DNA of 64,000 bases, taken from NCBI RefSeq assembly GCF_028473665.1, contig NZ_CP098774.1, positions 3,438,501-3,502,500 of the forward strand, written 5' to 3'. The notes below the pieces were generated by a model. It worked only from the letters and a program-made list of their open reading frames with translations, did not search any database and had not been told where the DNA came from. Shown in pieces: positions 53,901 through 61,441 of this stretch. Origin of the DNA: Sphingomonas sp. QA11 (GTDB lineage Bacteria; Pseudomonadota; Alphaproteobacteria; Sphingomonadales; Sphingomonadaceae). Positions within the stretch are counted from its first letter, which is position 1. Every line of letters starts with the position of its first letter. Both the position numbers and the translations under genes were made by a program.

Positions 53901-53933
53901 GCTCAGCCTGAGCGTGGGCAACAGCTTGGTCAC
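50925..53933 (-). CDS. TonB-dependent receptor of the GntR-linked catabolic cluster
   Basis: The 1,002-residue receptor has a signal peptide (AVAAMFAFASAVQAQ), a plug with DIVVTGSAIRG, IHSLAGSGSNTTLALIDGLRM and VEVLADGASSIYGSDAVAGVVNFIT, and a large barrel ending in GRLVSVGFRATF. The start is a GTG at 53933 with GGGGGAGAAG upstream. The long plug and barrel resemble receptors for large or hydrophobic organic substrates rather than siderophores; the substrate is unknown. Paired regulon motifs lie at 54219-54247. Confidence 0.9.
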   Translation of the reverse strand: MTKLLPTLRLSGSTIAVAAMFAFASAVQAQDAQRAADTTPQAAQVPASAGSGQELPPEDSASPGEDIVVTGSAIRGVAPVGSNLVSVGQEALIKTAAISTSELVNTVPAITTAGSTPQAQSSYSYYAPQIHSLAGSGSNTTLALIDGLRMPGGGLQYAQTDPNIIPTPALQRVEVLADGASSIYGSDAVAGVVNFITRKTFEGLTVNGRVGFADSYRSYDLNGIWGTKWDSGGVYIAGQFLKQQEITSDKRLFLSRGDYRDIGGSNTNSYNCSPATVRGSSSATVIYPGADATTTLPNNQALNGMCNTSLYGSAVPGVQREGVLVVVNQELGDRISFTGKFVFNHLQHFSTGTPGTLSNAQTYGAGSGKGMQINPFFRAPPGSGFTQELVNWLALTPTGDYGTNNYQNTTFYTTGVIDYKVTDKWSITASGALARSNSYQRGKNTFCSTCATLALNGSPALNGTITSVLPAPGQTGTVSQALTTSNALDVWNGLGTNRTAASVWQYLYSNNTNNEHQNNMYQLKLEAQGELFDLPGGAVRMAVGGEYMHVTQDVYGLNPNSTGTGYTNFIMNLGPRRVKSGYVELYVPVVGEDMEIPLVRKFDLSISGRIDHYSDFGSTTNPKVAANWQINDWIKVRGNWAESFVAPPLNQIGDARQGYLRGATGTGASAVLDVPVAAYPEVKQLPGCETATVTCRVGANTGREGLDRSLGAGFAGVVPQTGSSWSVGVDLTPDFIPGFTANVTYWANVFKGGVASPAQPLIINSAALHDRLTICPTSCTADQIRTFTNVANGATTAATLPSTVYFLINRDVGNVLNLNVQGIDAQFQYRVPTSGAGIFTVGGSITYFTRFMQDFGDQPFSILNTSGYNSQFPSIQTKGRGQLGWEKDAFSLDFFANYTGAYRNWIQTSVKPVTLGSNGNPTGGGDRVKPDLTIDLHAAYNFKGSFMNGSQVYIDVKNLFDRDPPFYNGNTTGAGGVGAWGFNGFTSNLLGRLVSVGFRATF

Positions 53934-54218
53934 AATATCTTCTCCCCCGGTTGGTTCTTGTGGGTCGATGACGCGATCGGGACGATCCGGCGCAGCGCGG
54001 CGCGGCAAGAAGAGCGGCGGGGAGGATGTCGTGGCCGAGCGGTGCAGCGCCGCGGTTCCCGGATTCCCGGCAAGCGGACACGAGGCTCCGGCAACGGGTC
54101 GCGATGCGAATCCGATCAAGGCATTCTCCCCTTTTTATCGCCGCGGCTTTTGCCGTTGACGTTGCTGGCACCGGCTTCCCGCCGCCCGCCTGTCGCTCGA
54201 GTCCGAACGACAGTATGT

Positions 54219-54247
54219 TTGGATACAATTCTATTCATTGAATACAA
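54219..54247. promoter_or_regulatory. paired GntR-regulon motif upstream of the TonB receptor gene
   Basis: TTGGATACAA (54219-54228) and TTGAATACAA (54238-54247) are direct repeats with starts 19 bases apart, each nine of ten to the cluster consensus. They lie about 290 bases upstream of the receptor start. Confidence 0.6.
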
Positions 54248-54567
54248 GATGATATTTCATGCTGCGTTGCGATGCAGGAAATACGACCGTCGGGCGAACA
54301 TCAGTCCCGGCCGATCCGTGCGGCACGAGCTACAGCTTCAGGCAAGCTGTCAGCATGTCATGATTCACGATTTTTCCCATTTTTCTATGTACACTTAATC
54401 CACGTCTTCTTCCCTTTTTCATTCAACGGGAGTCACGCTTTCGCGCCATGCAGACGGGCACAAATACCGGATACATAGTGCCGTCATGCACGCACCGACG
54501 CACGGTCGGTTACAGCAACTTGTCGCACCCCCTGCACCTGCCGGCATCTGCAGCGGATCAGGAGCAA

Positions 54568-54597
54568 ATGTATTGAACTGGCAATAATTGTATGCAA
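54568..54597. promoter_or_regulatory. GntR-regulon motif upstream of the RraA-like gene
   Basis: TTGTATGCAA at 54588-54597 is the exact reverse complement of the consensus. A weaker relative, ATGTATTGAA, begins exactly 20 bases earlier at 54568. The RraA-like gene starts about 160 bases downstream. Confidence 0.6.
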
Positions 54598-54754
54598 ATT
54601 TTGACGAGCGGCGCCGGCCGGCTCGACCATCCTTCCGGGGCCCAAGCAAAGGGGGGGAACGACACAGCAGACAATGCATGGCCCGCCACTATTCCGGGCG
54701 ACGACCCCGGCCGCGCGGATGCGATATCGACAACAGAACAAAGGGAGAGATACA

Positions 54755-55687
54755 GTGAAAAAGCTTCTATTGGCCATGGCCCTAGGCGCGTCAGCCGTCG
54801 CCATGACGGCACCCGCCCATGCGCAGATCCAGGCGACCAGAGACGATATCCTGTTCTACACCGCCGACTGGACCGGGGAGCGTTTCCCCGACGGAAGGCC
54901 CAGGGTGCCTGATGCGATCCTGAAGCGCCTGCTCGACGTCAACACCGAGGAGGCCTGGGGCATCCTGCGCCAGGTCGGGTACAACAACCAGTTCGAGGGT
55001 GGATTCCAGATGGTCCACAACGACCGGCCGTTCGTCGGCCGGGCACTGACCGTCCAGTATCTTCCGCTGCGCCCCGACATGAACAAGGCGATCAGCGCGC
55101 TGGGCGCGAAGGAGAAGCGCTCCGGTGGCCATAACAGCTGGCCGATCGACATGCTGCAGGTCGGCGACGTCTATGTCGGCGACGGCTATGGCAAGATCAT
55201 CGACGGCACGCTGATCGGCGACAATCTCGGCAATTCGATCTACGCCAAGTCGAAGACCGGCGTGGTGTTCGATGCCGGCGTGCGTGACGTGGCAGGCCTT
55301 GCCGAGATCGACGGGTTCAACGCCTTCACCCGCGGCTACGACCCCTCAGCCATCCGCGAGATGGAGATGTTCCGGATCAACGGGCCGATCCGCATCGGCC
55401 GCGCGACGGTGCTGCCGGGCGACCTGATCCTGGCAAAGCGCGAAGGCGTCGTCTTCATCCCCGCGATCATGGCCGAGACGGTGGTGAAGGGCGCCGAATA
55501 TATCGCGATGCGCGATGCCTTCGGCCATCAAATGCTCCGCGAGCAGCGCTTCACGCCGGGCGAGATCGATCAGCGCTGGACACCGAACATCAACGCGGCC
55601 TTCCTCAAATGGACCGAGGACCATCCCGACCAGATGAAGATGACCCGCGCCGACCTCGCCGAGATGATGAAGTCGCGCAATCAGTAA
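54755..55687 (+). CDS. secreted RraA-fold protein (HMG aldolase / dimethylmenaquinone methyltransferase-like)
   Basis: The 310-residue protein has a signal peptide (KKLLLAMALGASAVAMTAPAHAQ) followed by the RraA fold. The fold shows GDVYVGDGYG, the GVVFDAGVRDVAGLAEI motif with the conserved R-D pair used for metal and substrate binding in HMG aldolases, and GDLILAKREGVVFIP. Cytoplasmic relatives are 4-hydroxy-4-methyl-2-oxoglutarate aldolases; an exported version is odd. The start is a GTG at 54755 after GGGAGAG. Regulon motifs are upstream. Confidence 0.82.
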   Translation: MKKLLLAMALGASAVAMTAPAHAQIQATRDDILFYTADWTGERFPDGRPRVPDAILKRLLDVNTEEAWGILRQVGYNNQFEGGFQMVHNDRPFVGRALTVQYLPLRPDMNKAISALGAKEKRSGGHNSWPIDMLQVGDVYVGDGYGKIIDGTLIGDNLGNSIYAKSKTGVVFDAGVRDVAGLAEIDGFNAFTRGYDPSAIREMEMFRINGPIRIGRATVLPGDLILAKREGVVFIPAIMAETVVKGAEYIAMRDAFGHQMLREQRFTPGEIDQRWTPNINAAFLKWTEDHPDQMKMTRADLAEMMKSRNQ

Positions 55688-55702
55688 GCGAAAAACCATG
55701 AC

Positions 55703-55737
55703 GGAGAAGGGGTGGCGCGGCGGCCTCCCCTTCTTCC
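55703..55737 (+). terminator. hairpin downstream of the RraA-like gene
   Basis: AGAAGGGG (55705-55712) pairs with CCCCTTCT (55727-55734) around a GC-rich loop, 15 bases after the stop. No T-run follows. Confidence 0.4.
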
Positions 55738-55840
55738 GGGGAGTCGCCATATCCGTTCATCGCGAGTAGCCGGGCCTGTCGAAGCGGTGGATCGGAGAAC
55801 AGGCGCACCGCATTCCAAGGTGCGTCGATACGGGCCTTTG

Positions 55841-55881
55841 ATACGGCTTCGCCTACTCGGTCCCTACTCAGCACGAACGGC
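55841..55881. repeat. dispersed intergenic repeat, copy 2
   Basis: This is the second copy of the 41-bp sequence at 46202-46242, in the same orientation. It lies in the 516-base gap between the RraA-like gene and the GntR gene. Nothing coding is recognisable in the rest of that gap. Confidence 0.65.
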
Positions 55882-55961
55882 TATGGTGAATCCGAACAGT
55901 TCATCATCACCATCCATTCAGCATGATTCGGTCACGGTGCACCCGTCCCTTCGCCTTAATG

Positions 55962-56001
55962 TTGCATGTAACATATAGGATATCGTATAACTTGCATGCA
56001 A
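55962..56001. promoter_or_regulatory. paired GntR-regulon motif upstream of the GntR gene
   Basis: TTGCATGTAA (55962-55971) and TTGCATGCAA (55992-56001) match the consensus at eight and nine positions, with starts 30 bases apart. They flank an AT-rich stretch about 200 bases upstream of the regulator start. Autoregulation is inferred. Confidence 0.55.
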
Positions 56002-56203
56002 ATTGCATTAGCTTACTGATCGGACTAGGTTATTCGTCGGACCGAAACATGGCGGGGATGCGGGATACGGATATGGTCGACGCGAAGCGATCGGGAAAGC
56101 CGGGCGATGGCCGGGCGCGCCAGCTTGATAAGTCCCCTTCGGACCTTTAGGTAAACGCTGTCTCACGACGTTAACCTCCAAAAAATCACAATTGGGCGCT
56201 GAG

Positions 56204-56974
56204 ATGATGAGCCGAACTGCAAAAACTGGCACCAAGACCAAGACCGTGCGGAGCAAGGCTCCATTAAAGAACGGCGCCAGTGCAGGACCCCGCAAAGGCA
56301 GGCTTCGACTTGATGCGGTAAAGACAATTCGGAAGATGATTCTGCTTGGCGAGTTGCCGCCGGGCGAACGCCTGCGCGAAGTCGCGCTGAGCGAGGCGCT
56401 CGGCATGTCGCGCACGCCGATCCGCGAGGCCTTTCGCACATTGGCGGCCGAAGGACTGATCGACCTGCTGCCGAACCGCAGCGTCGTGGTCAGCGTGCCG
56501 GACAAGTCGGAGGCGGCTGACGTCTTCACCGTGCTCGGCGTGCTCGAAGGGCTCGCCGGGCAACTCGCCTGCCGCCGGATGACGCCCGAGCAGATCGAGA
56601 TCCTCGACGAGCTGCAGGCCGACCTGGCCGCCTATTTCGAGAAATCGGACAGGCTGAGCTATCTCGAGGCGAATCGCCTGATCCACGAGCATATCGTTCA
56701 GGCGGCCGAGAGCCCCTCGCTGATGCTCGCCTGGCGGCTGCTGCTGCCGCGCGCTGAACGCGCCCGGCATGTCACCACGCTCGACCATGACCGCTGGGCC
56801 GAGGCGTTCGCCGAGCATTGCGAGATCAACGCCGCGATCCAGGCGCGCGACGAGAAGCTGCTCAAGCAGCTGCTCGAAAGCCACTTCGCCAAGGGCGTCG
56901 AGAGCATGAAAAAGAACGAGGCCCGCGAGCGCGCCAATCGCCGCGCCGAAATCTATGCAGGCGTGGTCGGTTAA
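56204..56974 (+). CDS. GntR-family transcriptional regulator, FCD type
   Basis: The 256-residue regulator has a basic N-terminal tail, then a winged helix with KTIRKMILLGELPPGERLREVALSEALGMSRTPIREAFRTLAAEGLI (helix-turn-helix at about residues 60-85, quoted here in outline only). An FCD ligand-binding domain follows, with HEHIVQAAESP and the HCEINAAIQARD metal-ligand region. Related FCD regulators bind TTGTATACAA-like palindromes and respond to organic acids. Motifs of that type occur at six promoters around this gene. The start is the ATG at 56204; a TTG four codons earlier is possible. Confidence 0.9.
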   Translation: MMSRTAKTGTKTKTVRSKAPLKNGASAGPRKGRLRLDAVKTIRKMILLGELPPGERLREVALSEALGMSRTPIREAFRTLAAEGLIDLLPNRSVVVSVPDKSEAADVFTVLGVLEGLAGQLACRRMTPEQIEILDELQADLAAYFEKSDRLSYLEANRLIHEHIVQAAESPSLMLAWRLLLPRAERARHVTTLDHDRWAEAFAEHCEINAAIQARDEKLLKQLLESHFAKGVESMKKNEARERANRRAEIYAGVVG

Positions 56975-57029
56975 GGCGAAGTCGAACGTCATCGCGTAAG
57001 GACAAGTGTCAATCGAGGGAATATTGCGT

Positions 57030-57126
57030 CCCCGGCGAAGGCCGGGGTCCACTCGGGGGGCGATGATAATTGGCGTTACGTGTCGTTACATCAGCCTTCC
57101 CAACTGGGCCCCGGCCTTCGCCGGGG
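57030..57126. repeat. pair of inverted palindromic REP-like units
   Basis: CCCCGGC-GAAG-GCCGGGG (57030-57047) and CCCCGGC-CTTC-GCCGGGG (57109-57126) are each 7-bp hairpins and are inverted copies of each other. The flanking bases GTCCACTCGG and CAACTGGGC are also related. They lie downstream of the GntR gene and could end its transcript or act as a REP-type element. The 340-base gap (56975-57314) otherwise holds only the regulon motifs. Confidence 0.6.
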
Positions 57127-57239
57127 AAGGCAACAGGTGACCGGCCATCGCGTGCCCTCCCTCAACTCATGATGGGGCATTCGTCACTCCTGTAGCCTCA
57201 CACCCCTAGCCGGGGTAGAATTCAGCAATACCCCGTTGT

Positions 57240-57269
57240 CTGTATGCAAGATGATTGATATGCATACAT
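57240..57269. promoter_or_regulatory. paired GntR-regulon motif upstream of the FAH-family gene
   Basis: CTGTATGCAA (57240-57249) and ATGCATACAT (57260-57269) have starts 20 bases apart and match the consensus at nine and eight positions. They end about 45 bases before the FAH-family start. Confidence 0.6.
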
Positions 57270-57314
57270 CAAATCGGGCGCCGTCTCGCGACCCGGAAAC
57301 GGGGAGAATGACGA

Positions 57315-58460
57315 GTGCGCGACCTGCTTCCAGACGACAGCCGGGACGCGACTCTGATCGGACGACTGGCGAGCGACCAGGGCCCGATTCCCGTCTCCGT
57401 CATCGACGGGAATGTCTTCGACCTGTCCGGGGAAGCTGACACGGTTTCCGGCCTGCTTGAAATGCTGACCCCGGGCGGCACGCTGCCCGCTGGTCGCGCC
57501 ATGGGGCCGATCGAGGCGCTCGACCTGAGGGCCGCCTGGGACGAGTCCGGACCGGGCCGCCTGCTTGCGCCAATCGACCTGCATTGCATCAAGGCATCGG
57601 GCGTGACCTTCGCGGTCTCGGCGCTTGAACGGGTGATCGAGGAGCGCGCGCGCGGCGATTCAGCCGGCGCGGCGCGGTTCCGCGCGGAAATCCAGGAGAA
57701 GATCGGCGGGGATATCCAGTCGGTCCGACCAGGATCGCCCGAGGCGATGAATCTCAAGGACATGCTGATCGCGAGCGGCGCCTGGTCGCAATATCTGGAG
57801 GTCGCGATCGGGCCGGACGCCGAGATCTTCACCAAGGCGCCAGTGCTCTCGGCGGTCGGATCGGGCGCATGGGTCGGCATCCGCAGCGATTCGCACTGGA
57901 ACAATCCAGAGCCCGAGGTGGTGATCATCGCCGATTCAGCCGGCAATGCGCGCGGCGCGACCCTGGGCAACGACGTGAACCTTCGCGACATCGAGGGACG
58001 CAGCGCGCTGCTGCTGGGCAAGGCGAAGGACAATAACGCGTCCTGCGCGCTGGGACCGTTCATCCGCCTGTTCGACGACAGGTTCACCATGGACGATATC
58101 CGAAACGCCGAGGTCTCGCTGCTGATCGAAGGCGAGGACAAGTACCGGCTGGAAGGCAGGTCGAACATGCGACTGATCAGCCGCGACCCGATTGACCTGG
58201 TCGGCCAGACGATCGGCAAGAGCCACCAATATCCCGACGGCTTCGCGCTGTTCCTCGGCACCATGTTCGCGCCGGGCGACGACCGCGGCGAGCCGGGGCG
58301 CGGTTTCACCCACAAGATAGGCGATACCGTGACGGTGTCGACGCCGAAGCTCGGCACGCTGACCAACAGGGTATGCCATTGCGAGGATGCGCCGCCCTGG
58401 ACCTATGGCATCGCGGCGCTGATGCGCGACCTGGCCCGACGGGACGCCTTCCGCATCTGA
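57315..58460 (+). CDS. fumarylacetoacetate hydrolase (FAH) family protein
   Basis: The 381-residue cytoplasmic protein has the FAH catalytic domain in its C-terminal two thirds: LKDMLIASGAWSQYLEVAIGPDAEIFTKAPVLS (outline), the metal ligands in WNNPEPEVVII and NDVNLRDIEGRS, the KAKDNNASCALGPFI segment and HQYPDG. The sequence type is close to FAH proteins acting as 2-keto-3-deoxy sugar-acid dehydratases or hydrolases of diketo acids; the exact reaction is unknown. The start is a GTG at 57315 after GGGGAG. It is the first gene of a run with the amidohydrolase and MFS genes. Confidence 0.83.
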   Translation: MRDLLPDDSRDATLIGRLASDQGPIPVSVIDGNVFDLSGEADTVSGLLEMLTPGGTLPAGRAMGPIEALDLRAAWDESGPGRLLAPIDLHCIKASGVTFAVSALERVIEERARGDSAGAARFRAEIQEKIGGDIQSVRPGSPEAMNLKDMLIASGAWSQYLEVAIGPDAEIFTKAPVLSAVGSGAWVGIRSDSHWNNPEPEVVIIADSAGNARGATLGNDVNLRDIEGRSALLLGKAKDNNASCALGPFIRLFDDRFTMDDIRNAEVSLLIEGEDKYRLEGRSNMRLISRDPIDLVGQTIGKSHQYPDGFALFLGTMFAPGDDRGEPGRGFTHKIGDTVTVSTPKLGTLTNRVCHCEDAPPWTYGIAALMRDLARRDAFRI

Positions 58461-58528
58461 TCAATCGAAGACCCGACCGTAAGCACGACGCGCCCGCCGA
58501 GACGGGACGGTCCAACAGGAGAGTGACC

Positions 58529-59908
58529 ATGGGGAACGCCATCTTGCCGAACAACACCGCACGGCATGGGCGCAAGACGCGGCTGGCCGGGCGCCTGCTG
58601 GCCGCGACCGCCGGCGCGATCGGCCTGTTCGCCACCCTGCCCGCGCTGGCGGAAACCCTGGTGGTGAAGAACTTCACGCTGATCGACGGCCGCGGGGGCG
58701 CCGCCACGCCGAATTCGGCGATGGTGGTCGAGGATGGCCGGATCGTCTGGGTCGGACCGTCGGCCCAGGCGCCGGTCGATGCGGCGGCGATCGACCTGAC
58801 CGGCAAGTTCGTCATCCCCGGCCTGATCGACACGCATATCCATATGGGCAATGTCCATGACCTGACCCAGGATGAGCGTTTCTACACGACCGAGAATGTC
58901 GAGGCCGACCTGAGGACCTATGCATCCTACGGCTTCACTACCGTGGCGGTGATGGGCACCGACAAGGATTCGGTCTTCGCCGTCCGCAACGCCGAACGTG
59001 CCGGACGCCCGACCATGACCCGGCTGTTCACCGCCGGCCAGGGCATCGTGTTCCGCGGCGGCTATGGCGGCGTGCCCGGGATCAACCGCCCCGTGGCCAA
59101 TGCCAGGGAAGCGGCGATCGAGGTCGACGCGCAGGCGGCCAAGGGTGCCGACTATATCAAGTTCTGGCTCGACGACGAGCTGGCCACCATGCCCAAGATG
59201 CCCCCCGAGATCAGCCAGGCGGTGATCGACGCGGCGCACCGCAACGGGCTGAAGGTGTTCGCCCATATCTTCTATCTGGAGGATGCCAAGCGGCTCGCCG
59301 CGCAGGGCGTCGACGGTTTCGTGCACAGCGTGCGCGACAAGCCGGTCGACAAGGAACTGACCGACGCGATGAAGGAAAAAGGCATCGTCCAGGTCGCGGC
59401 GACGCTCAGCCGCGAGGCGGCGATGTTCGCTTATGGCAAGCCTGCGCCGCAACTCGACGATCCCTTTTTCAAGCAGTCGCTCTCGCCCGAGGCATTGCGG
59501 CTGCTGGCCAGCCCGGAGCGGCAGAAGAGCGTCGCCTCGGCGCCCGCCTTCCCCCGCCTGCCCGGCTTCTTCGATACCGCGATGGCCAATCTGAAACGCG
59601 AAGCGGCCGCCGGGGTGCATTATGGCGTCGGCACCGATTCAGGTCCTCCCGGCCGCGTCGCCGGCTATTCGGGCCATTGGGAAATGGAGCTGATGGTCAA
59701 GGACGGCTTCACCCCGGGCCAGGCGATCCAGGCGGCGACCGGATATGGCGCCGAGATCCTGGGCGCGAAGGACCTGGGCACGATCGAGCGCGCCAAATGG
59801 GCCGACTTCGTCGTGCTCGACGCCGATCCGCTCAAGGACATCAGAAACACCCGCAAGATCAACTCGGTCTATATCGCGGGCCGCAAGGTGCGCTCGGTCG
59901 CGCAATGA
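58529..59908 (+). CDS. secreted amidohydrolase of the catabolic cluster
   Basis: The 459-residue protein has a long signal peptide (GAIGLFATLPALAE near residue 42). The amidohydrolase ligands follow: HIH in IDTHIHMGN, lysine in ADYIKFWLDDE, histidines in VFAHIFYLEDA and DGFVHSVRD, and aspartate in GTDSGPPG. It hydrolyses an amide or ring bond, apparently in the periplasm. The ATG at 58529 has AGGAGAG upstream. Its stop overlaps the MFS start (ATGA), so product import by that transporter is a natural inference. Confidence 0.86.
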   Translation: MGNAILPNNTARHGRKTRLAGRLLAATAGAIGLFATLPALAETLVVKNFTLIDGRGGAATPNSAMVVEDGRIVWVGPSAQAPVDAAAIDLTGKFVIPGLIDTHIHMGNVHDLTQDERFYTTENVEADLRTYASYGFTTVAVMGTDKDSVFAVRNAERAGRPTMTRLFTAGQGIVFRGGYGGVPGINRPVANAREAAIEVDAQAAKGADYIKFWLDDELATMPKMPPEISQAVIDAAHRNGLKVFAHIFYLEDAKRLAAQGVDGFVHSVRDKPVDKELTDAMKEKGIVQVAATLSREAAMFAYGKPAPQLDDPFFKQSLSPEALRLLASPERQKSVASAPAFPRLPGFFDTAMANLKREAAAGVHYGVGTDSGPPGRVAGYSGHWEMELMVKDGFTPGQAIQAATGYGAEILGAKDLGTIERAKWADFVVLDADPLKDIRNTRKINSVYIAGRKVRSVAQ

Positions 59909-61215
59909 CCGTTGAAGCGAATGACAGCCGGCGCGTGGCACGGCGGCCGACGCGCGTCCGCCATGCCGTGCTGTGGCTGACGGTCGCCGCGTACATGATC
60001 ACCTATATGGACCGGGTGGTCATCTCCACCGCGGCGCCGGCGATTCAGCAGGAGTTCGGTTTCTCCGCGATCACCATGGGCTGGATCTTCAGCACCTTCC
60101 AGATCACCTATGCGCTGTTCCAGATTCCGGGCGGCTGGCTCGGCGACCGGTTCGGCCCGCGCCGGGCGCTGACCTGGATCGTGATATGGTGGTCGAGCTT
60201 CACCGCGCTGACCGCGATGACCTGGTCGGCCGGATCGATGCTGGTCTGCCGCGCGCTGTTCGGCGCCGGCGAGGCGGGCGCCTTCCCGATTGCCACGAGG
60301 TCCCTCTCGCGCTGGATGCTGCCGCAGGAGCGCGGCTTCGCGCAGGGCGTCACTCATGCCGGCGCGCGGCTCGGCGGCGCGATCACCCCGGTGTTCGTCG
60401 TGCTGCTGATCGCCGATTTCGGCTGGCGCGCGCCCTTCTTCGTGTTCGCGGCCGTGGGCCTGCTCTGGGCGGCGCTCTGGTTCTTCTTCTACCGCGACCT
60501 GCCGAGCGAGCACCGGAAGGTGAACCAGGCCGAACTGGCGCTGATCACCGATGCACTGGGGGCAGCGCCTCCACCGAGCCGAACGGTCAAGGTGCCGTGG
60601 GCGAAGCTGCTCGGCAACGGGCAGATATGGACGCTGTCGGCGATGTATTTCTGCTATGCCTACAGCATCGGCATCTTCCTGACCTGGTTCCCGACCTATC
60701 TTAAGGAAGCGCATGATTTCAACCTGACCAGGATGGGCCTGTACGCCAGCCTGCCGCTGATGGCCGGCGTCGCCGGCGACATCGCGGGCGGCTGGATTTC
60801 GGACCGCATGGCGCATCGGTCGGGCAACCTGACCCTGTCGCGACGGATCGTCGCGATGACCGGATTCCTGATCGCGGCGGCGACGATCCCGATGGCGGTG
60901 CTGTCGGCCGATCCGCTGACCAGCGTCGCCTGGTTCTGCCTCGCGGTGTTCGGGCTCGAGCTGACGGTCGGCGTATCCTGGGCAGTGACGCTCGATATCG
61001 GCGGCAACTACGCCGGCTCAGTCTCCGCGGTGATGAACAGCTGCGGCAATATCGGCGGCGCCATCGCCTCGTTCGCCACCGGCTATATCGTCACCTATGC
61101 GGGCTGGAATCCGGCCTTCTTCGTGCTGGCGGTGCTGTGCTTCGCGGCCGCGCTGCTGTTCCTGCGGATCGACGCCGCCAGGCCCCTGTACCGGGGCGAA
61201 CCGGCCGCCGCGTGA
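59905..61215 (+). CDS. MFS transporter, anion:cation symporter (ACS) type
   Basis: The 436-residue, 12-helix carrier has the ACS-family start YMITYMDRVVISTAAPAI and IPGGWLGDRFGPRR, then GAGEAGAFPIATR and the DIGGNYAGSVSAVMNSCGN segment. ACS carriers import organic acids such as hexuronates, tartrate, phthalate or 4-hydroxyphenylacetate. Coupling to the secreted amidohydrolase suggests import of its acid product. Confidence 0.87.
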   Translation: MTVEANDSRRVARRPTRVRHAVLWLTVAAYMITYMDRVVISTAAPAIQQEFGFSAITMGWIFSTFQITYALFQIPGGWLGDRFGPRRALTWIVIWWSSFTALTAMTWSAGSMLVCRALFGAGEAGAFPIATRSLSRWMLPQERGFAQGVTHAGARLGGAITPVFVVLLIADFGWRAPFFVFAAVGLLWAALWFFFYRDLPSEHRKVNQAELALITDALGAAPPPSRTVKVPWAKLLGNGQIWTLSAMYFCYAYSIGIFLTWFPTYLKEAHDFNLTRMGLYASLPLMAGVAGDIAGGWISDRMAHRSGNLTLSRRIVAMTGFLIAAATIPMAVLSADPLTSVAWFCLAVFGLELTVGVSWAVTLDIGGNYAGSVSAVMNSCGNIGGAIASFATGYIVTYAGWNPAFFVLAVLCFAAALLFLRIDAARPLYRGEPAAA

Positions 61216-61293
61216 CGGGCTTTCGTCTCCCGATGTGAGAGGTTTGATCGGAATCGGACATCAAGACCATTGACACGTTCGGCCAATGGCTTG

Positions 61294-61323
61294 ATGCATA
61301 CAAACAGTTACTTTAGTATGCAA
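61294..61323. promoter_or_regulatory. paired GntR-regulon motif upstream of the iron-sulfur module
   Basis: ATGCATACAA (61294-61303) and TAGTATGCAA (61314-61323) have starts 20 bases apart and each match the consensus at nine positions, one in reverse orientation. They lie about 120 bases upstream of the ferredoxin-like gene and suggest it has its own GntR-controlled promoter. Confidence 0.6.
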
Positions 61324-61441
61324 CAATCGTCGAGAGCCGATCACTATCGTCGGCAACGGGGAAACGCCCGCACCGTCGCGGGCAACGCCCGACAGGCGAA
61401 AGCGGTCGCCGCCGCCGAGGTCCGGGGAGGTCAGGCAGGAT

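Larger units (their letters stand above)
53934..54754. other. 821-bp divergent regulatory region between the TonB receptor and RraA-like genes
   Basis: No convincing gene lies here. From about 54200 the AT content rises sharply compared with the genes around it, which suits promoters. It contains three strong copies of the TTGCATACAA motif (54219, 54238, 54588), reported separately. The long leaders, about 290 bases to the receptor and about 160 to the RraA-like gene, are otherwise unexplained. Confidence 0.6.

Noticed and set aside
53620..54228. Minus-strand frame upstream of the TonB receptor as a gene
   Set aside because: It overlaps the receptor's N-terminal coding region in another frame and lacks a plausible start, domain or ribosome-binding site.
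46202..55881. The two 41-bp repeats as target-site duplications or IS ends
   Set aside because: They differ at several positions, are far longer than typical target duplications, and no transposase or integrase gene lies between or beside them.
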